A stretch of DNA of 20,427 nucleotides from an uncultured Bacillus sp. (lineage in GTDB: Bacteria; Bacillota; Bacilli; Bacillales_B; DSM-18226). The stretch spans positions 1 through 20,427 of the forward strand of contig NZ_CAMLDX010000066.1 of NCBI RefSeq assembly GCF_946478885.1, given 5' to 3'. The notes beneath the pieces were generated by a model, which saw only the letters and a list, made by a program, of their open reading frames with translations, was not told the origin of the DNA and did no database searches. Positions 12,731-20,427 of this stretch are shown piece by piece. Every line of letters begins with the position of its first letter. The stretch's first letter is position 1. A program made the translations under genes and the position numbers.

Positions 12731-15367
12731 ATGACAGAAAAATATCAAACTAGAGAGGAGCGCCGAAAACAGCTAGAAGCTCAAAAGTCCAAAAATAAGA
12801 GCGGAAAAAAAAGGAAGAAAGGCTCGATTATCAAACGGATTTTTCTTGCTCTTGTAACGCTTGGAATTATTGGAATTATTATCGGTGCTGCAGTTTTTGC
12901 ATATATGGTGAAAGATACTCCAAAGCTTAATGCCGACGCATTAAAGGCGGCTATACCATCAGAGGTATACGATATAAATGGGGACGTAGTAACAGAAGTG
13001 GGAACTCAAAAGCTTGATTATGTAGAATATAATGACATACCCGAGCTCGTTCGAAATGCGATCATTGCAACAGAAGATTCCCGCTTTTTTAAACATCATG
13101 GGGTTGACCCGATCCGTCTCGGTGCAGCGGTTATTGCCAACTTTACAAACGGTTTCGGTTCTGAAGGAGCCAGTACGATTACGCAGCAAGTAGTCAAAAT
13201 GAATTTCCTTACTCCCGAAAAAACATTATCACGGAAGGCACAAGAAGCTTGGCTTTCCATTCAGCTGGAAAGGAAATATACAAAGGAAGAAATTTTCGAG
13301 CTTTATGTCAATAAGGTTTTTATGTCTGAGAGAACCGTAGGAATCGCGACCGCCTCAGAGGTATATTTTGGCAAACCTCTGAGCGAATTAAACCTTGCCG
13401 AGGCCGCTTTAATTGCGGGAATGCCGCAAAGCCCTAATAACTATAATCCGTTTAATAATCCGGATAAGGCTGAAAAGCGCCGTAATATCGTTCTTTCACT
13501 GATGCATCAGCACGGCTATATTACGGAAGCCGAAATGAAAGAGGCAAAGAAAGTTCCGGTCACGGCCTCACTTGTTCCGGAAGATAAACGGGACAAAAGC
13601 AGCGCTAATGTTCCTTACGATTCATATATCGGTCAGGTCATTAAAGAAATTGAAGAAAAATATCCGGAACTGAACGTTTATACAGACGGATTAAAGATCC
13701 ATACTGGTCTTGACAAGAATGCGCAGGAATATGTGGATAAAATCATGTATGAGGGTGAAATTGTTCCGTTCCCTGATGAGAAATTCCAAACAGGCATTAC
13801 TCTGCTTGACACAAAAACAGGAGAGCTGCGGGCATTGGGTGGAAACCGGAATAAAGATATCGATTTTGGGCTGAACTATGCGACGTCATTCCCACGCCAG
13901 CCTGGTTCAACGATTAAGCCTATTCTTGATTACGGTCCAGCTATTGAATATTTAAAATGGGGTACATACCAAACGATCGTGGATGAGCCCTATAAATATT
14001 CCACCGGACAAACGATAAATAACTGGGATGGCTCACATCTGGGCTCACTCTCTATGCGCGAAGCCCTTGCACGCTCAAGAAATGTTCCGGCTTTAAAGGC
14101 TTTGAAGGCTGCAGGCTTAGATAACGCAAGAGATTTTGCCAATGGGCTTGGATTTGATTTAGAGGAAGTGCTGGAATCCTACTCAATCGGTGCATTGGAG
14201 ACGACAACACTGCAAATGGCGGGTGCGTACAGTGCCTTCGGAAATAACGGCTATTATACGGAGCCGCATGCCGTGAAGGAAATCGAGCTTCGTGATGGCA
14301 CCAAAATTAATATGACTCCGAAAACAGAAGTAGCGATGAGTGACTATACAGCCTTTATGATTACTGATATGCTAAAGAGCGTGGTCAACTCCAGCTATGG
14401 TACCGGGAGAGTGGCTAATGTATCAGGACTGCCAATGGCAGGAAAAACAGGAACCACCAATTATTCGAGCGAAGAATTGAGGAAATACGATCTTAGCAAA
14501 GGTGCCGTACCGGATGCTTGGTTTGCTGGATATACAACCAATTACACCGCTGTCATTTGGACTGGATATGAACAACGGAAAAACGCTCTTGAAACAACCA
14601 GTGAACAGCAAATTGCGATGAAGATCTTTAAAAACTTGATGAAATATGTATCTAAAGATGTTAACACCGTTGATTTCACTGTTCCAAAAACTGTGCAGAA
14701 AGTGAAGATGGAGAAAGGCTCCAATCCTCCGAAACTTGCCGGTCCATATACACCGGAAGACCAGATTATTTATGAATGGGCTGTGAAAGGCAATGCGCCA
14801 AGTGCGATCTCTGAAAAATACACACAATTACAGGGGCCATCCGACTTGAACGCATCCTACGATCCAAATTCCAAGGAAATTATCCTATCATGGTCCTATG
14901 ATGGTGCAACAGAGGGTGCCAAATTCCTGGTGAACGTCTCGTTTAATGGGGGTGCCGAACAAACATTAACTACCACATCGCAGAAAAGCTTACGAATGCC
15001 TGTGACTGAACCCGGAAGCTATACCTTCACTGTCACAGCAATCATCGACGAGCAAAAGAGTGGTGCAGCTTCTGCAACTGTTAAAGTGCCCGATATCTCC
15101 TCCAATGGAACAGAAAACGAGGATAAAGATAAAAACAATCAGGATGAGGAAAGCCAGAATAATAATCAGCAAGGGAATAATAACGGGAATGGAAACGAGC
15201 CAGGCAACGGAAACGGGAATAACACCAATGGAAACGGTGCGAATGATGGCCAAACCGATAATAGTACAGATGAAAATGCGAATAATGAGGCTGAGAATGG
15301 TGACGATTTGGAGAATAGCGGAACTCAACCTCCAAATCAGCACAGCCGCAGTATTCCAACAAATTAA
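12731..15367 (+). CDS. ponA: Class A penicillin-binding protein 1 (transglycosylase/transpeptidase)
   Basis: PonA (PBP1) polymerises and cross-links peptidoglycan at the outer face of the membrane. The frame opens at 12692, but ATG at 12731 follows AAGGAAGGA and gives 878 residues. Order of parts: basic cytoplasmic tail (1-33), membrane anchor (about 34-59), GT51 glycosyltransferase with catalytic Glu in ATEDSRFF (E115) and STITQQVVK, transpeptidase with SxxK STIK (S393, K396), SRN (449-451) and KTGT (572-575), then a fibronectin type III-like domain (about 725-810) and an Asn/Gly/Asp-rich disordered tail of about 65 residues. The tail is low-complexity. It follows recU; GpsB, also in this window, is its known partner. 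Repeat copy B starts 22 bases after the stop. Confidence 0.97.
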   Translation: MTEKYQTREERRKQLEAQKSKNKSGKKRKKGSIIKRIFLALVTLGIIGIIIGAAVFAYMVKDTPKLNADALKAAIPSEVYDINGDVVTEVGTQKLDYVEYNDIPELVRNAIIATEDSRFFKHHGVDPIRLGAAVIANFTNGFGSEGASTITQQVVKMNFLTPEKTLSRKAQEAWLSIQLERKYTKEEIFELYVNKVFMSERTVGIATASEVYFGKPLSELNLAEAALIAGMPQSPNNYNPFNNPDKAEKRRNIVLSLMHQHGYITEAEMKEAKKVPVTASLVPEDKRDKSSANVPYDSYIGQVIKEIEEKYPELNVYTDGLKIHTGLDKNAQEYVDKIMYEGEIVPFPDEKFQTGITLLDTKTGELRALGGNRNKDIDFGLNYATSFPRQPGSTIKPILDYGPAIEYLKWGTYQTIVDEPYKYSTGQTINNWDGSHLGSLSMREALARSRNVPALKALKAAGLDNARDFANGLGFDLEEVLESYSIGALETTTLQMAGAYSAFGNNGYYTEPHAVKEIELRDGTKINMTPKTEVAMSDYTAFMITDMLKSVVNSSYGTGRVANVSGLPMAGKTGTTNYSSEELRKYDLSKGAVPDAWFAGYTTNYTAVIWTGYEQRKNALETTSEQQIAMKIFKNLMKYVSKDVNTVDFTVPKTVQKVKMEKGSNPPKLAGPYTPEDQIIYEWAVKGNAPSAISEKYTQLQGPSDLNASYDPNSKEIILSWSYDGATEGAKFLVNVSFNGGAEQTLTTTSQKSLRMPVTEPGSYTFTVTAIIDEQKSGAASATVKVPDISSNGTENEDKDKNNQDEESQNNNQQGNNNGNGNEPGNGNGNNTNGNGANDGQTDNSTDENANNEAENGDDLENSGTQPPNQHSRSIPTN

Positions 15368-15389
15368 CCAATAGAGTTCGTTAGAAAAA

Positions 15390-15512
15390 AAGGAGCTGTC
15401 CCAAAAGAAAAGGTGTCAGGCACCACCACACAGTATCTCATATCACTTTGCATAAACATGCATCGGATATAGATAACTTATGGATGCCTGACACCTTATA
15501 GGGTAGCTCCTT
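15390..15512. repeat. Repeat element, copy B (inverted), between ponA and ypoC
   Basis: Second copy, opposite in orientation to A and C. Outer arms AAGGAGCTGTCCC (15390-15402) and AGGGTAGCTCCTT (15500-15512) share a perfect AAGGAGCT/AGCTCCTT. Inner arms GGTGTCAGGCA (15412-15422) and TGCCTGACACC (15485-15495) are perfect over 11 bases. Its reverse complement contains GAGATACTGT and CTATATCC as in copy A and GGGACAGCTCC as in copy C. A run TTTTCTTC follows the right arm, so it may end ponA transcription. The right arm encodes the last residues of YpoC. Confidence 0.85.
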
Positions 15513-16008
15513 TTCTTCTTGCCTGTTCCTTTGAAAATAGTTTGTGTAATTCTGTAAAAAGCTCTGTTAATTGAATATAGGAATGATAGTTTGAAGGCCG
15601 TAATCTCACAAACACCAGCCTTTCTTCCATATTAATTGGCTTCAGTGAAAGACTTGAAATTCGCTTGGGGTGTAAAACAACCGGACTTTGATTACACCAA
15701 AATAACATCTCATAAAAAAAGGCGATTCCTTTTCTCATTAACCCCAATACACCCTGTTGATTACGATTGGTAAATTTCACTTGTAATTCCTCTCTCAGAA
15801 CCTCCCATTGTTCAATAATTAAAGGCACCGATTCATCCGGATGATCCCAGGGCTTCCATACGTTTAGGCAATAGACGTCAGCAGTCTCATACAAAAAGGG
15901 AATCTGCGGCTGAAATTGAGTACAATACTCATCCTTCCAAGCTATTTCTTTCAGACCGGACAGCTCAGCAAATTCTGCTGAAAAAACGATAGAGCGCCCT
16001 GCGGTCAT
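15496..16008 (-). CDS. ypoC: YpoC-like protein
   Basis: A 170-residue protein found between nth and ponA, the position of B. subtilis ypoC, which is of unknown function. The frame is open 23 codons further upstream, but the ATG at 16008 overlaps the nth stop codon in an ATGA and follows AGGGAGGG, so it is the likely start (MTAGRSIVFSAEF). The middle contains aromatic-rich segments (FLYETADVYCLNVWKPWDH; FFYEMLFWCNQSPVVLHPKR) and a helical C-terminal part (YIQLTELFTELHKLFSKEQARR). No catalytic motif is obvious. The 3' end runs into repeat copy B, which supplies the last residues (GATL) and the TAA. Assignment is by synteny and general look. Confidence 0.8.
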   Translation of the reverse strand: MTAGRSIVFSAEFAELSGLKEIAWKDEYCTQFQPQIPFLYETADVYCLNVWKPWDHPDESVPLIIEQWEVLREELQVKFTNRNQQGVLGLMRKGIAFFYEMLFWCNQSPVVLHPKRISSLSLKPINMEERLVFVRLRPSNYHSYIQLTELFTELHKLFSKEQARRKGATL

Positions 16009-16661
16009 TTCTTTTCCCTCCCTTTCATTCTCTTCTTTCCTTCCCTGCATAATTCTAATAAAGGACAAGCAGAGCATTGTGGGTTCTGTGCTTTACAGTG
16101 GTATCTGCCAAAGAAAATCATGCGGTGATGGGTAAGCGACCATTCCTCCTGCGGTATTTTTTTCATTAATGTTCTTTCTACCTCAAGAACGGAATCCTTC
16201 CAACGACAAAATCCCAATCTTTTGCTGACTCTTTCCACGTGAGTATCCACCGCAATCGCAGGGATGTTAAAGGCAACGGAACCCACTACATTAGCTGTTT
16301 TTCTGCCTACTCCAGGCAACTTTACCAGCTCATCCAGCTCCATGGGGACCTGTCCTTCGTATTCCTGCAGCAGCATCTGACAAAGCTTTTGAATGTTTTT
16401 TGCTTTGTTTCGGTATAGTCCAATAGAATGAATGTCTTGCTGCAATTCCTCAAGTGGAACGGCTAAATAGTCTTCGGGTGTTTTATATTTTTGAAATAAC
16501 TGTTTTGTTACTTTATTGACCAATGCATCTGTACATTGGGCTGATAAGGAAACTGCGATGACTAATTCAAACGGATTCGAATGAACCAATTCACAGTGTG
16601 CCTCAGGAAACATTTCTCCCATTTTATCTAAGCAAAATCTAATTTCACTTTTCTTTAACAT
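16005..16661 (-). CDS. nth: Endonuclease III (DNA glycosylase/AP lyase)
   Basis: Nth removes oxidised pyrimidines and cuts at the abasic site in base excision repair. The 218-residue protein has the helix-hairpin-helix LPGVGRKTANVV with the catalytic Lys (K121), the catalytic Asp in VDTHVERVSKRLG (D139), and the C-terminal 4Fe-4S loop C189-x6-C196-x2-C199-x5-C205. Length and all key residues are normal. GAGGGT lies upstream of ATG. Its stop overlaps the ypoC start by four bases, so the two are coupled. A 142-base gap separates it from dnaD; that gap shows no terminator and no convincing promoter, so nth may be read from the dnaD promoter. Confidence 0.97.
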   Translation of the reverse strand: MLKKSEIRFCLDKMGEMFPEAHCELVHSNPFELVIAVSLSAQCTDALVNKVTKQLFQKYKTPEDYLAVPLEELQQDIHSIGLYRNKAKNIQKLCQMLLQEYEGQVPMELDELVKLPGVGRKTANVVGSVAFNIPAIAVDTHVERVSKRLGFCRWKDSVLEVERTLMKKIPQEEWSLTHHRMIFFGRYHCKAQNPQCSACPLLELCREGKKRMKGREKK

Positions 16662-16803
16662 GTTTTACCCTCTTTTTATTTCTTTCCCTTATGCTTTCTT
16701 TTTTATTTCAAACTCAACAAGAAACTCTTCTTCCATCCATCATGATTTCTGTTATTGTTATAATCAATTTCATAATCCCAACGATTTCATACTAGGGTAC
16801 TTG

Positions 16804-17511
16804 TTAGCCTAATGTATCGTCATTAAGCCAATTATAAAAGGGCAGTTCTCGATTGCCTGTACCATCCTTTGGTCTTGTCTTTTGATGCTGTCTAAATTTC
16901 CTTCCTTGATTTTTTGCTTGTTCTATTGTTTTAATTCCGTTTTTCTTCCATTCAAAAAGAATACGATCGATATATCGGAAATTTAATTTACCCGATATGA
17001 CCGCCTCTCTTAAAGCTGCTTTCACAATGGATACATGATGCTGATCCTCATCCAGCCACATGGAGAGTGTTTCGCATTCAAACGGAGACAATGGTCTGCC
17101 GAATTCCTGTTCAAAACAGCTGTAAACATCTCTTTCGTCCTGTTTTTGCATCGTCACCTCATGGTGCTTCTCCGACAACAGAAAATAACTGACAAGTTTC
17201 TCCCATAGCAGATCCAGAGAATACTTTTCAAAGCGGATTCCCTCCTCTGTAAAGCCATCCATTATTTCTATAAAGCCTTTTTGAATTAACCTTCTTAATA
17301 AATCAGCACATTGCTCCGGGGAAATCGTCATTGATGAGGAGAGTTCAACAGGTGTCGGAAAATCATTGCCCTTTTCGATAAAAGAAAGAACATGTAATAG
17401 TAAAACCAATTCGGATTCATTTAATTTTAACTCTGCATAATGCGCAAGCAGCGCATTTGGAATGGTGATCTGCCCATCCTTCAGCCAACGTAATAAACTT
17501 TTGTTACTCAT
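16804..17511 (-). CDS. dnaD: DNA replication initiation/restart protein DnaD
   Basis: DnaD helps open origins and restart forks by recruiting the replicative helicase with DnaB and DnaI in low-GC Gram-positives. The 235-residue protein has an N-terminal winged helix (DDBH1; about residues 1-110, with PTPVELSSSMTISPEQCADL) and a C-terminal DDBH2 domain (about 125-200) ending in the signature YxxxIxxxW (YIDRILFEWKKNGIKT). A basic, probably disordered tail (NQGRKFRQHQKTRPKDG) binds DNA in the family. GGGAGG lies upstream of ATG. It sits between asnS and nth as in B. subtilis, with its own extended -10 promoter after the asnS terminator. Confidence 0.95.
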   Translation of the reverse strand: MSNKSLLRWLKDGQITIPNALLAHYAELKLNESELVLLLHVLSFIEKGNDFPTPVELSSSMTISPEQCADLLRRLIQKGFIEIMDGFTEEGIRFEKYSLDLLWEKLVSYFLLSEKHHEVTMQKQDERDVYSCFEQEFGRPLSPFECETLSMWLDEDQHHVSIVKAALREAVISGKLNFRYIDRILFEWKKNGIKTIEQAKNQGRKFRQHQKTRPKDGTGNRELPFYNWLNDDTLG

Positions 17512-17534
17512 GTCAAAGCTCCCTCCCTTATGTT

Positions 17535-17543
17535 AGTATATCA
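17535..17543 (-). promoter_or_regulatory. Extended -10 promoter of dnaD
   Basis: On the minus strand TGATATACT is an extended -10 (TGn plus TATACT), with no convincing -35 at 16-18 bases. The predicted start near 17528 gives a short leader that still contains the GGGAGG site. It lies between the asnS terminator and dnaD. Confidence 0.45.
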
Positions 17544-17585
17544 TGAAGCCTTTATACGAATAGCAGAATAAGAGGCATCATTTCC

Positions 17586-17624
17586 AAATAAAGAGACCCG
17601 CTGATGTCTTTCACGGATCCCTTT
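17586..17624 (-). terminator. Terminator of asnS
   Basis: On the minus strand AAAGGGATCCG (17624-17614) pairs with CGGGTCTCTTT (17600-17590) over 11 positions, two of them G-U, followed by ATTTGG. It begins 14 bases after the asnS stop codon and separates asnS from dnaD. Confidence 0.75.
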
Positions 17625-17637
17625 TCAATCTATTGAT

Positions 17638-18933
17638 TTATGGATATAGACGATTTAACAGCCGCGGAAATGGAATAGTCTCCCGGACATGCTCCACACC
17701 ACTAATCCAGGCAACCGTTCGTTCCAGACCAAGACCGAAACCGGAATGTGGCACAGATCCATACTGACGCAGCTCTAAATACCATTTATATGCATCCGAA
17801 TCTAAATGATGTTCAGCAAGTCGCTGCTTAAGCAGCTCTTCATCATGAACTCGTTCAGAACCGCCGATAATCTCCCCGTATCCTTCAGGAGCTATCAAAT
17901 CGGCACAGAGCACCACTTCTTCCCGATTGGGATCAGGTTGCATATAAAATGGCTTTAAGCTTGTCGGAAAATGGGTGATGAAGACCGGCTTGGCATAATT
18001 TTCCGCAATCGCAGTTTCGTGGGGTGCACCGAAGTCATCTCCCCATTGAATATCCGTGAAGCCTTTTTCATGAAGAAATTCAATCGCTTCATCATAAGTA
18101 ATCCGCGGAAAGGGCGCTGTAATTTTTTCCAGTTTGCTTGTATCCCGTCCCAATGTTTTGAATTCAATTTGGCAGTTCTTTAATACGGACTGCACAATAT
18201 AAGAAACATACTCTTCTTGAACTTGTAAGTTTTCTTCAAATTCACAAAAGGCCATTTCTGGTTCAATCATCCAGAACTCAATTAAATGGCGGCGGGTTTT
18301 TGATTTTTCAGCACGGAAGGTCGGACCGAATGAAAAGACCCTGCCTAACGCCATTGCAGCAGCCTCCATGTATAATTGGCCGCTTTGCGACAGATAAGCA
18401 TCTTCATCAAAATACTTCGTAGCGAAGAGTTCGGTTGTACCTTCTGGCGCACTTCCTGTTAAAATCGGCGGATCGATTTTAACAAAACCATTATCATTAA
18501 AGAATTCATAGGTAGCGCGGATTATTTCGTTGCGGATTTTCATCACCGCGTGCTGCCGGCGCGAACGAAGCCATAGGTGACGATGATCCATGAGAAATTC
18601 TGTGCCGTGTTCCTTCGGGGTAATCGGGTAATCAACAGCCCGATGAATGATTTCAATCCCGTTCACTAGCAGCTCATAGCCCAAAGGTGAGCGTTCATCC
18701 TTTTGTACTATGCCTGTCACATAAAGCGAAGTTTCCTGTGTCAAGGATTTCGCCGTTTGGAATAACTCTTCAGATACATCGTTCTTGGCAATGACCCCTT
18801 GGATGAAGCCAGTACCATCACGCAGCTGAATAAAGGCAATTTTCCCGCTGGAACGTTTATTTGCCACCCATGCACCTAATCTTACTTCCTGTCCTACGTA
18901 TTTATGTACTTCAGCTATCGTTGTTTTGTTCAC
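17638..18933 (-). CDS. asnS: Asparaginyl-tRNA synthetase
   Basis: AsnRS is a class IIb enzyme that charges tRNA-Asn in the cytoplasm. The 431-residue protein has an N-terminal OB-fold anticodon-binding domain ([20 protein letters not shown]... FIQGVI, about residues 15-100) and a class II catalytic core with [11 protein letters not shown], motif 2 ([20 protein letters not shown]) and motif 3 ([13 protein letters not shown]). The length is normal and the protein is complete. It starts with GTG at 18933, eight bases after AGGAGG. It follows aspB, which supplies aspartate, as in B. subtilis, but has its own promoter. No T-box leader is visible: the leader is about 40 bases only. Confidence 0.97.
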   Translation of the reverse strand: MNKTTIAEVHKYVGQEVRLGAWVANKRSSGKIAFIQLRDGTGFIQGVIAKNDVSEELFQTAKSLTQETSLYVTGIVQKDERSPLGYELLVNGIEIIHRAVDYPITPKEHGTEFLMDHRHLWLRSRRQHAVMKIRNEIIRATYEFFNDNGFVKIDPPILTGSAPEGTTELFATKYFDEDAYLSQSGQLYMEAAAMALGRVFSFGPTFRAEKSKTRRHLIEFWMIEPEMAFCEFEENLQVQEEYVSYIVQSVLKNCQIEFKTLGRDTSKLEKITAPFPRITYDEAIEFLHEKGFTDIQWGDDFGAPHETAIAENYAKPVFITHFPTSLKPFYMQPDPNREEVVLCADLIAPEGYGEIIGGSERVHDEELLKQRLAEHHLDSDAYKWYLELRQYGSVPHSGFGLGLERTVAWISGVEHVRETIPFPRLLNRLYP

Positions 18934-18974
18934 GATTTAAACCTCCTCCAACAACATGAGAGAAACTTACTATT

Positions 18975-19003
18975 CCGTTGTTCATTATAACATTGAACAA
19001 CGG
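18975..19003 (-). promoter_or_regulatory. asnS promoter inside a nine-base inverted repeat
   Basis: CCGTTGTTC (18975-18983) and GAACAACGG (18995-19003) are a perfect inverted repeat around an 11-base centre. On the minus strand that centre contains an extended -10, TGTTATAAT (TATAAT at 18990-18985). The -35 is weak (TTCAAT). A palindrome centred on the -10 is where a repressor would bind. The two arms could instead form a hairpin only in a longer transcript. Regulator unknown. Confidence 0.55.
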
Positions 19004-19124
19004 TAAATTGAAATTCAGGAAAATACAGTTCATTTCACTGCCCATTTTCTGTATTGAAACTCCCATGTCTTAAGACGAGCTATGCCTGCGTCGGCTTTCT
19101 CGTTTGAAAAATGTATAAAAAACG

Positions 19125-19251
19125 AAAGGGGCTGTCCCATAAGATGTCAAATATCCACCCTTGATCGATAGCCCGTGCAGATTGAGGCAAAGTGATTCGG
19201 GATTACGATTTTGCGGTGCCTGACATCTTTATTTTTGGGACAGCTCCCTTT
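19125..19251. repeat. Repeat element, copy C, at the aspB 3' end
   Basis: Third copy, same orientation as A. Outer arms AAAGGGGCTGTCCCA (19125-19139) and TGGGACAGCTCCCTTT (19236-19251) pair over 15 bases with one extra T. Inner arms GATGTCA (from 19143) and TGACATC (from 19221) pair over seven bases, and GGTGCCTGACATC matches the inner arm of A and B. The core shares TTGATC and GTGCAGATTGA with copy A. T-runs flank both sides (TTTTTT at 19249-19254; AAAAAA before the left arm), so it is a plausible terminator for aspB. It ends 12 bases from the aspB stop codon. Confidence 0.85.
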
Positions 19252-19263
19252 TTTCATTCTATG

Positions 19264-20427
19264 TTATTTCGACTTCTGCTCTACAAATTCTTTAATCCGA
19301 GCAACAGCCTTTTCCAATAAATCAAGTGAAGTTGCATAGGATAAACGGATGTTTTGCGGAGTGCCAAAGCCAGAACCAGGAACAACAGCTACCTTTGCCT
19401 CTTCAAGTAAGGCTGTTGAGAACTCATCTACTGTATGATAGCCTGTCATTTCAGCCGCTTTCTGTGCATTCGGGAACAAATAAAAGGCTCCCTGTGGCTT
19501 AATGCATGTAAAACCAGGAATTTGTATTAATTGTTCATAAGTCGTATTTAACCGCTCTTCAAAGGCCTTTCTCATGACTTCTACCTCATCCTGCGGGCCG
19601 GCATATGCTGCGATGGCTCCATACTGTGCCGTCGTTGTCGGGTTTGATGTGCTATGGCTCGCAAGATTGGTCATCGCTTTGATGATTTCTGCATTACCTG
19701 CAGCATAGCCGATTCTCCATCCGGTCATTGAATGTGATTTAGAAACCCCATTGATGACAATGGTTTGTTCTTTTAATTCCGGAGAAAGCTGTGCAATGGA
19801 AACATGTACATTACCGCTATAAATTAATTTTTCATAAATTTCATCAGAAATGATTAAAATATTCTTTTCTAGGCAAACCCGACCAAGTGCAGCCAATTCA
19901 TCCTTAGTATAGATCATCCCAGTCGGATTGCTCGGTGAGTTAATAATAACAGCCTTTGTGCGCTCAGTAATCGCATCACGCAGCTGATTAGGTGTAATTT
20001 TAAATTGATTGCTTTCAGTGCTTTCAACAAAGACAGGAAGTCCTCCTGCTAATTTAACCTGTTCCGGATAGCTAACCCAATATGGAACCGGTATGATTAC
20101 TTCGTCGCCTTGATCAAGCAGCACTTGAAATAGCGTATAGAGGACGTGCTTCGCACCGCTTCCTACCATAATTTCACCTAATTCAAAATCGAGGCCCTGA
20201 TCGCGTTTTAATTTCTTTGCGATTTCCTCTTTCAATGCAGGAAGTCCAGCAGATGGTGTATATTTTGTATACCCTTCATTCATGGAAAGAGCTGCTGCAT
20301 CAATAATATGCTGCGGAGTATTAAAATCCGGTTCACCGGCACCTAATCCTATAATATCATGACCTGCAGCTTTCAATTCTTTTGCTTTTGCCGTAATCGC
20401 TAATGTTGACGATGGCGTTAATGTTTT
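19264..20427 (-). CDS. aspB: Aspartate aminotransferase, 5'-truncated by the window edge
   Basis: AspB is a PLP-dependent class I aminotransferase that interconverts aspartate and oxaloacetate with glutamate and 2-oxoglutarate. 387 residues are visible. The frame runs through the right edge (KTLTPSSTLAITAKAKELKA...), and comparison with B. subtilis AspB suggests about seven N-terminal residues are missing. A TTG at 20376 in frame is an internal Leu codon, not a start. Family motifs: GAGEPDFNTP near the N-terminus, YWVSYPEQV, NSPSNPTG, SDEIYEKL, the PLP lysine in GVSKSHSMTGWRIGYAAG, and the C-terminal Arg in NIRLSYATS. It precedes asnS; repeat copy C lies between them. Confidence 0.96.
   Translation of the reverse strand, partial: KTLTPSSTLAITAKAKELKAAGHDIIGLGAGEPDFNTPQHIIDAAALSMNEGYTKYTPSAGLPALKEEIAKKLKRDQGLDFELGEIMVGSGAKHVLYTLFQVLLDQGDEVIIPVPYWVSYPEQVKLAGGLPVFVESTESNQFKITPNQLRDAITERTKAVIINSPSNPTGMIYTKDELAALGRVCLEKNILIISDEIYEKLIYSGNVHVSIAQLSPELKEQTIVINGVSKSHSMTGWRIGYAAGNAEIIKAMTNLASHSTSNPTTTAQYGAIAAYAGPQDEVEVMRKAFEERLNTTYEQLIQIPGFTCIKPQGAFYLFPNAQKAAEMTGYHTVDEFSTALLEEAKVAVVPGSGFGTPQNIRLSYATSLDLLEKAVARIKEFVEQKSK

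Noticed and set aside
14990..15374. Long open frames in other phases over the ponA 3' end
   Set aside because: They arise from the Asn/Gly/Asp low-complexity coding sequence of the PonA tail and have no start signals.
16680..16735. 15-codon minus-strand frame MEEEFLVEFEIKKKA in the dnaD-nth gap
   Set aside because: No Shine-Dalgarno sequence precedes it, the composition simply follows the A/G-rich strand, and the length is too short to support a claim.
18934..19263. T-box or other riboswitch upstream of asnS
   Set aside because: The predicted leader is only about 40 bases, with no specifier or TGGNACCGCG-like sequence; the remaining space is repeat copy C.
20376..20378. TTG at 20376 as the aspB start codon
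   Set aside because: The conserved AspB sequence continues upstream to the window edge in the same frame, so this is an internal leucine codon.
1..20427. CRISPR array, tRNA genes, insertion sequences or a defence island
   Set aside because: No regularly spaced repeats, no tRNA-like cloverleaf with CCA context, and no transposase, nuclease-defence or phage gene cluster was seen.

Overview
The window reads as a low-GC Gram-positive chromosome of the family Bacillaceae. The gene order follows the Bacillus subtilis block that runs from aspB and asnS through dnaD, nth, ypoC, ponA, recU, sspM, yppF, yppG, yprA, yprB, cotD, gpsB and rnpB to ypsC. Ribosome binding sites are strong AGGAGG-type, sigma-A promoters often have an extended -10, and two sporulation genes carry sigma-K-like promoters. 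The genus cannot be fixed from this evidence.

Layout, left to right. Positions 1-1044 hold a gene-poor left end, a three-helix membrane protein of unknown role and a small holin-like protein. Positions 1168-3816 hold a THUMP-domain rRNA methyltransferase (ypsC), the RNase P RNA gene (rnpB) with its promoter and terminator, the cell-division protein GpsB and the spore-coat protein CotD, all on the minus strand. A 31-codon membrane-peptide gene lies at 3915-4010. Positions 4142-7674 are the overlapping yprA-yprB pair (mrfA/mrfB), a helicase plus a DEDD exonuclease, with a LexA-box-like palindrome in the predicted promoter.

Positions 7837-9886 look like an accessory insertion in this otherwise conserved block. 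They hold a Crp/Fnr-family regulator without Fe-S cysteines and, convergent to it, a short (class III-like) hybrid-cluster protein (hcp) with all eight hybrid-cluster ligands. A near-perfect Crp/Fnr palindrome lies upstream of hcp, centred at the predicted -41.5 position, so the pair may be a self-contained nitrosative or redox stress module.

Positions 10203-15367 hold YppG (sigma-K-like promoter), YppF, an orphan coiled-coil protein, the spore protein SspM, the Holliday-junction resolvase RecU and the class A penicillin-binding protein PonA. On the right, on the minus strand, lie ypoC, nth (4-base overlap), dnaD, asnS and a 5'-truncated aspB.

Three copies of an approximately 120-bp repeat with nested inverted repeats lie at the 3' ends of yppG, ponA/ypoC and aspB. 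Two are in one orientation and one is inverted. They may serve as terminators, and one supplies the last codons and the stop codon of ypoC. This repeat family and the hcp/regulator module are the least ordinary parts of the window. I found no CRISPR array, insertion sequence, tRNA or prophage block.
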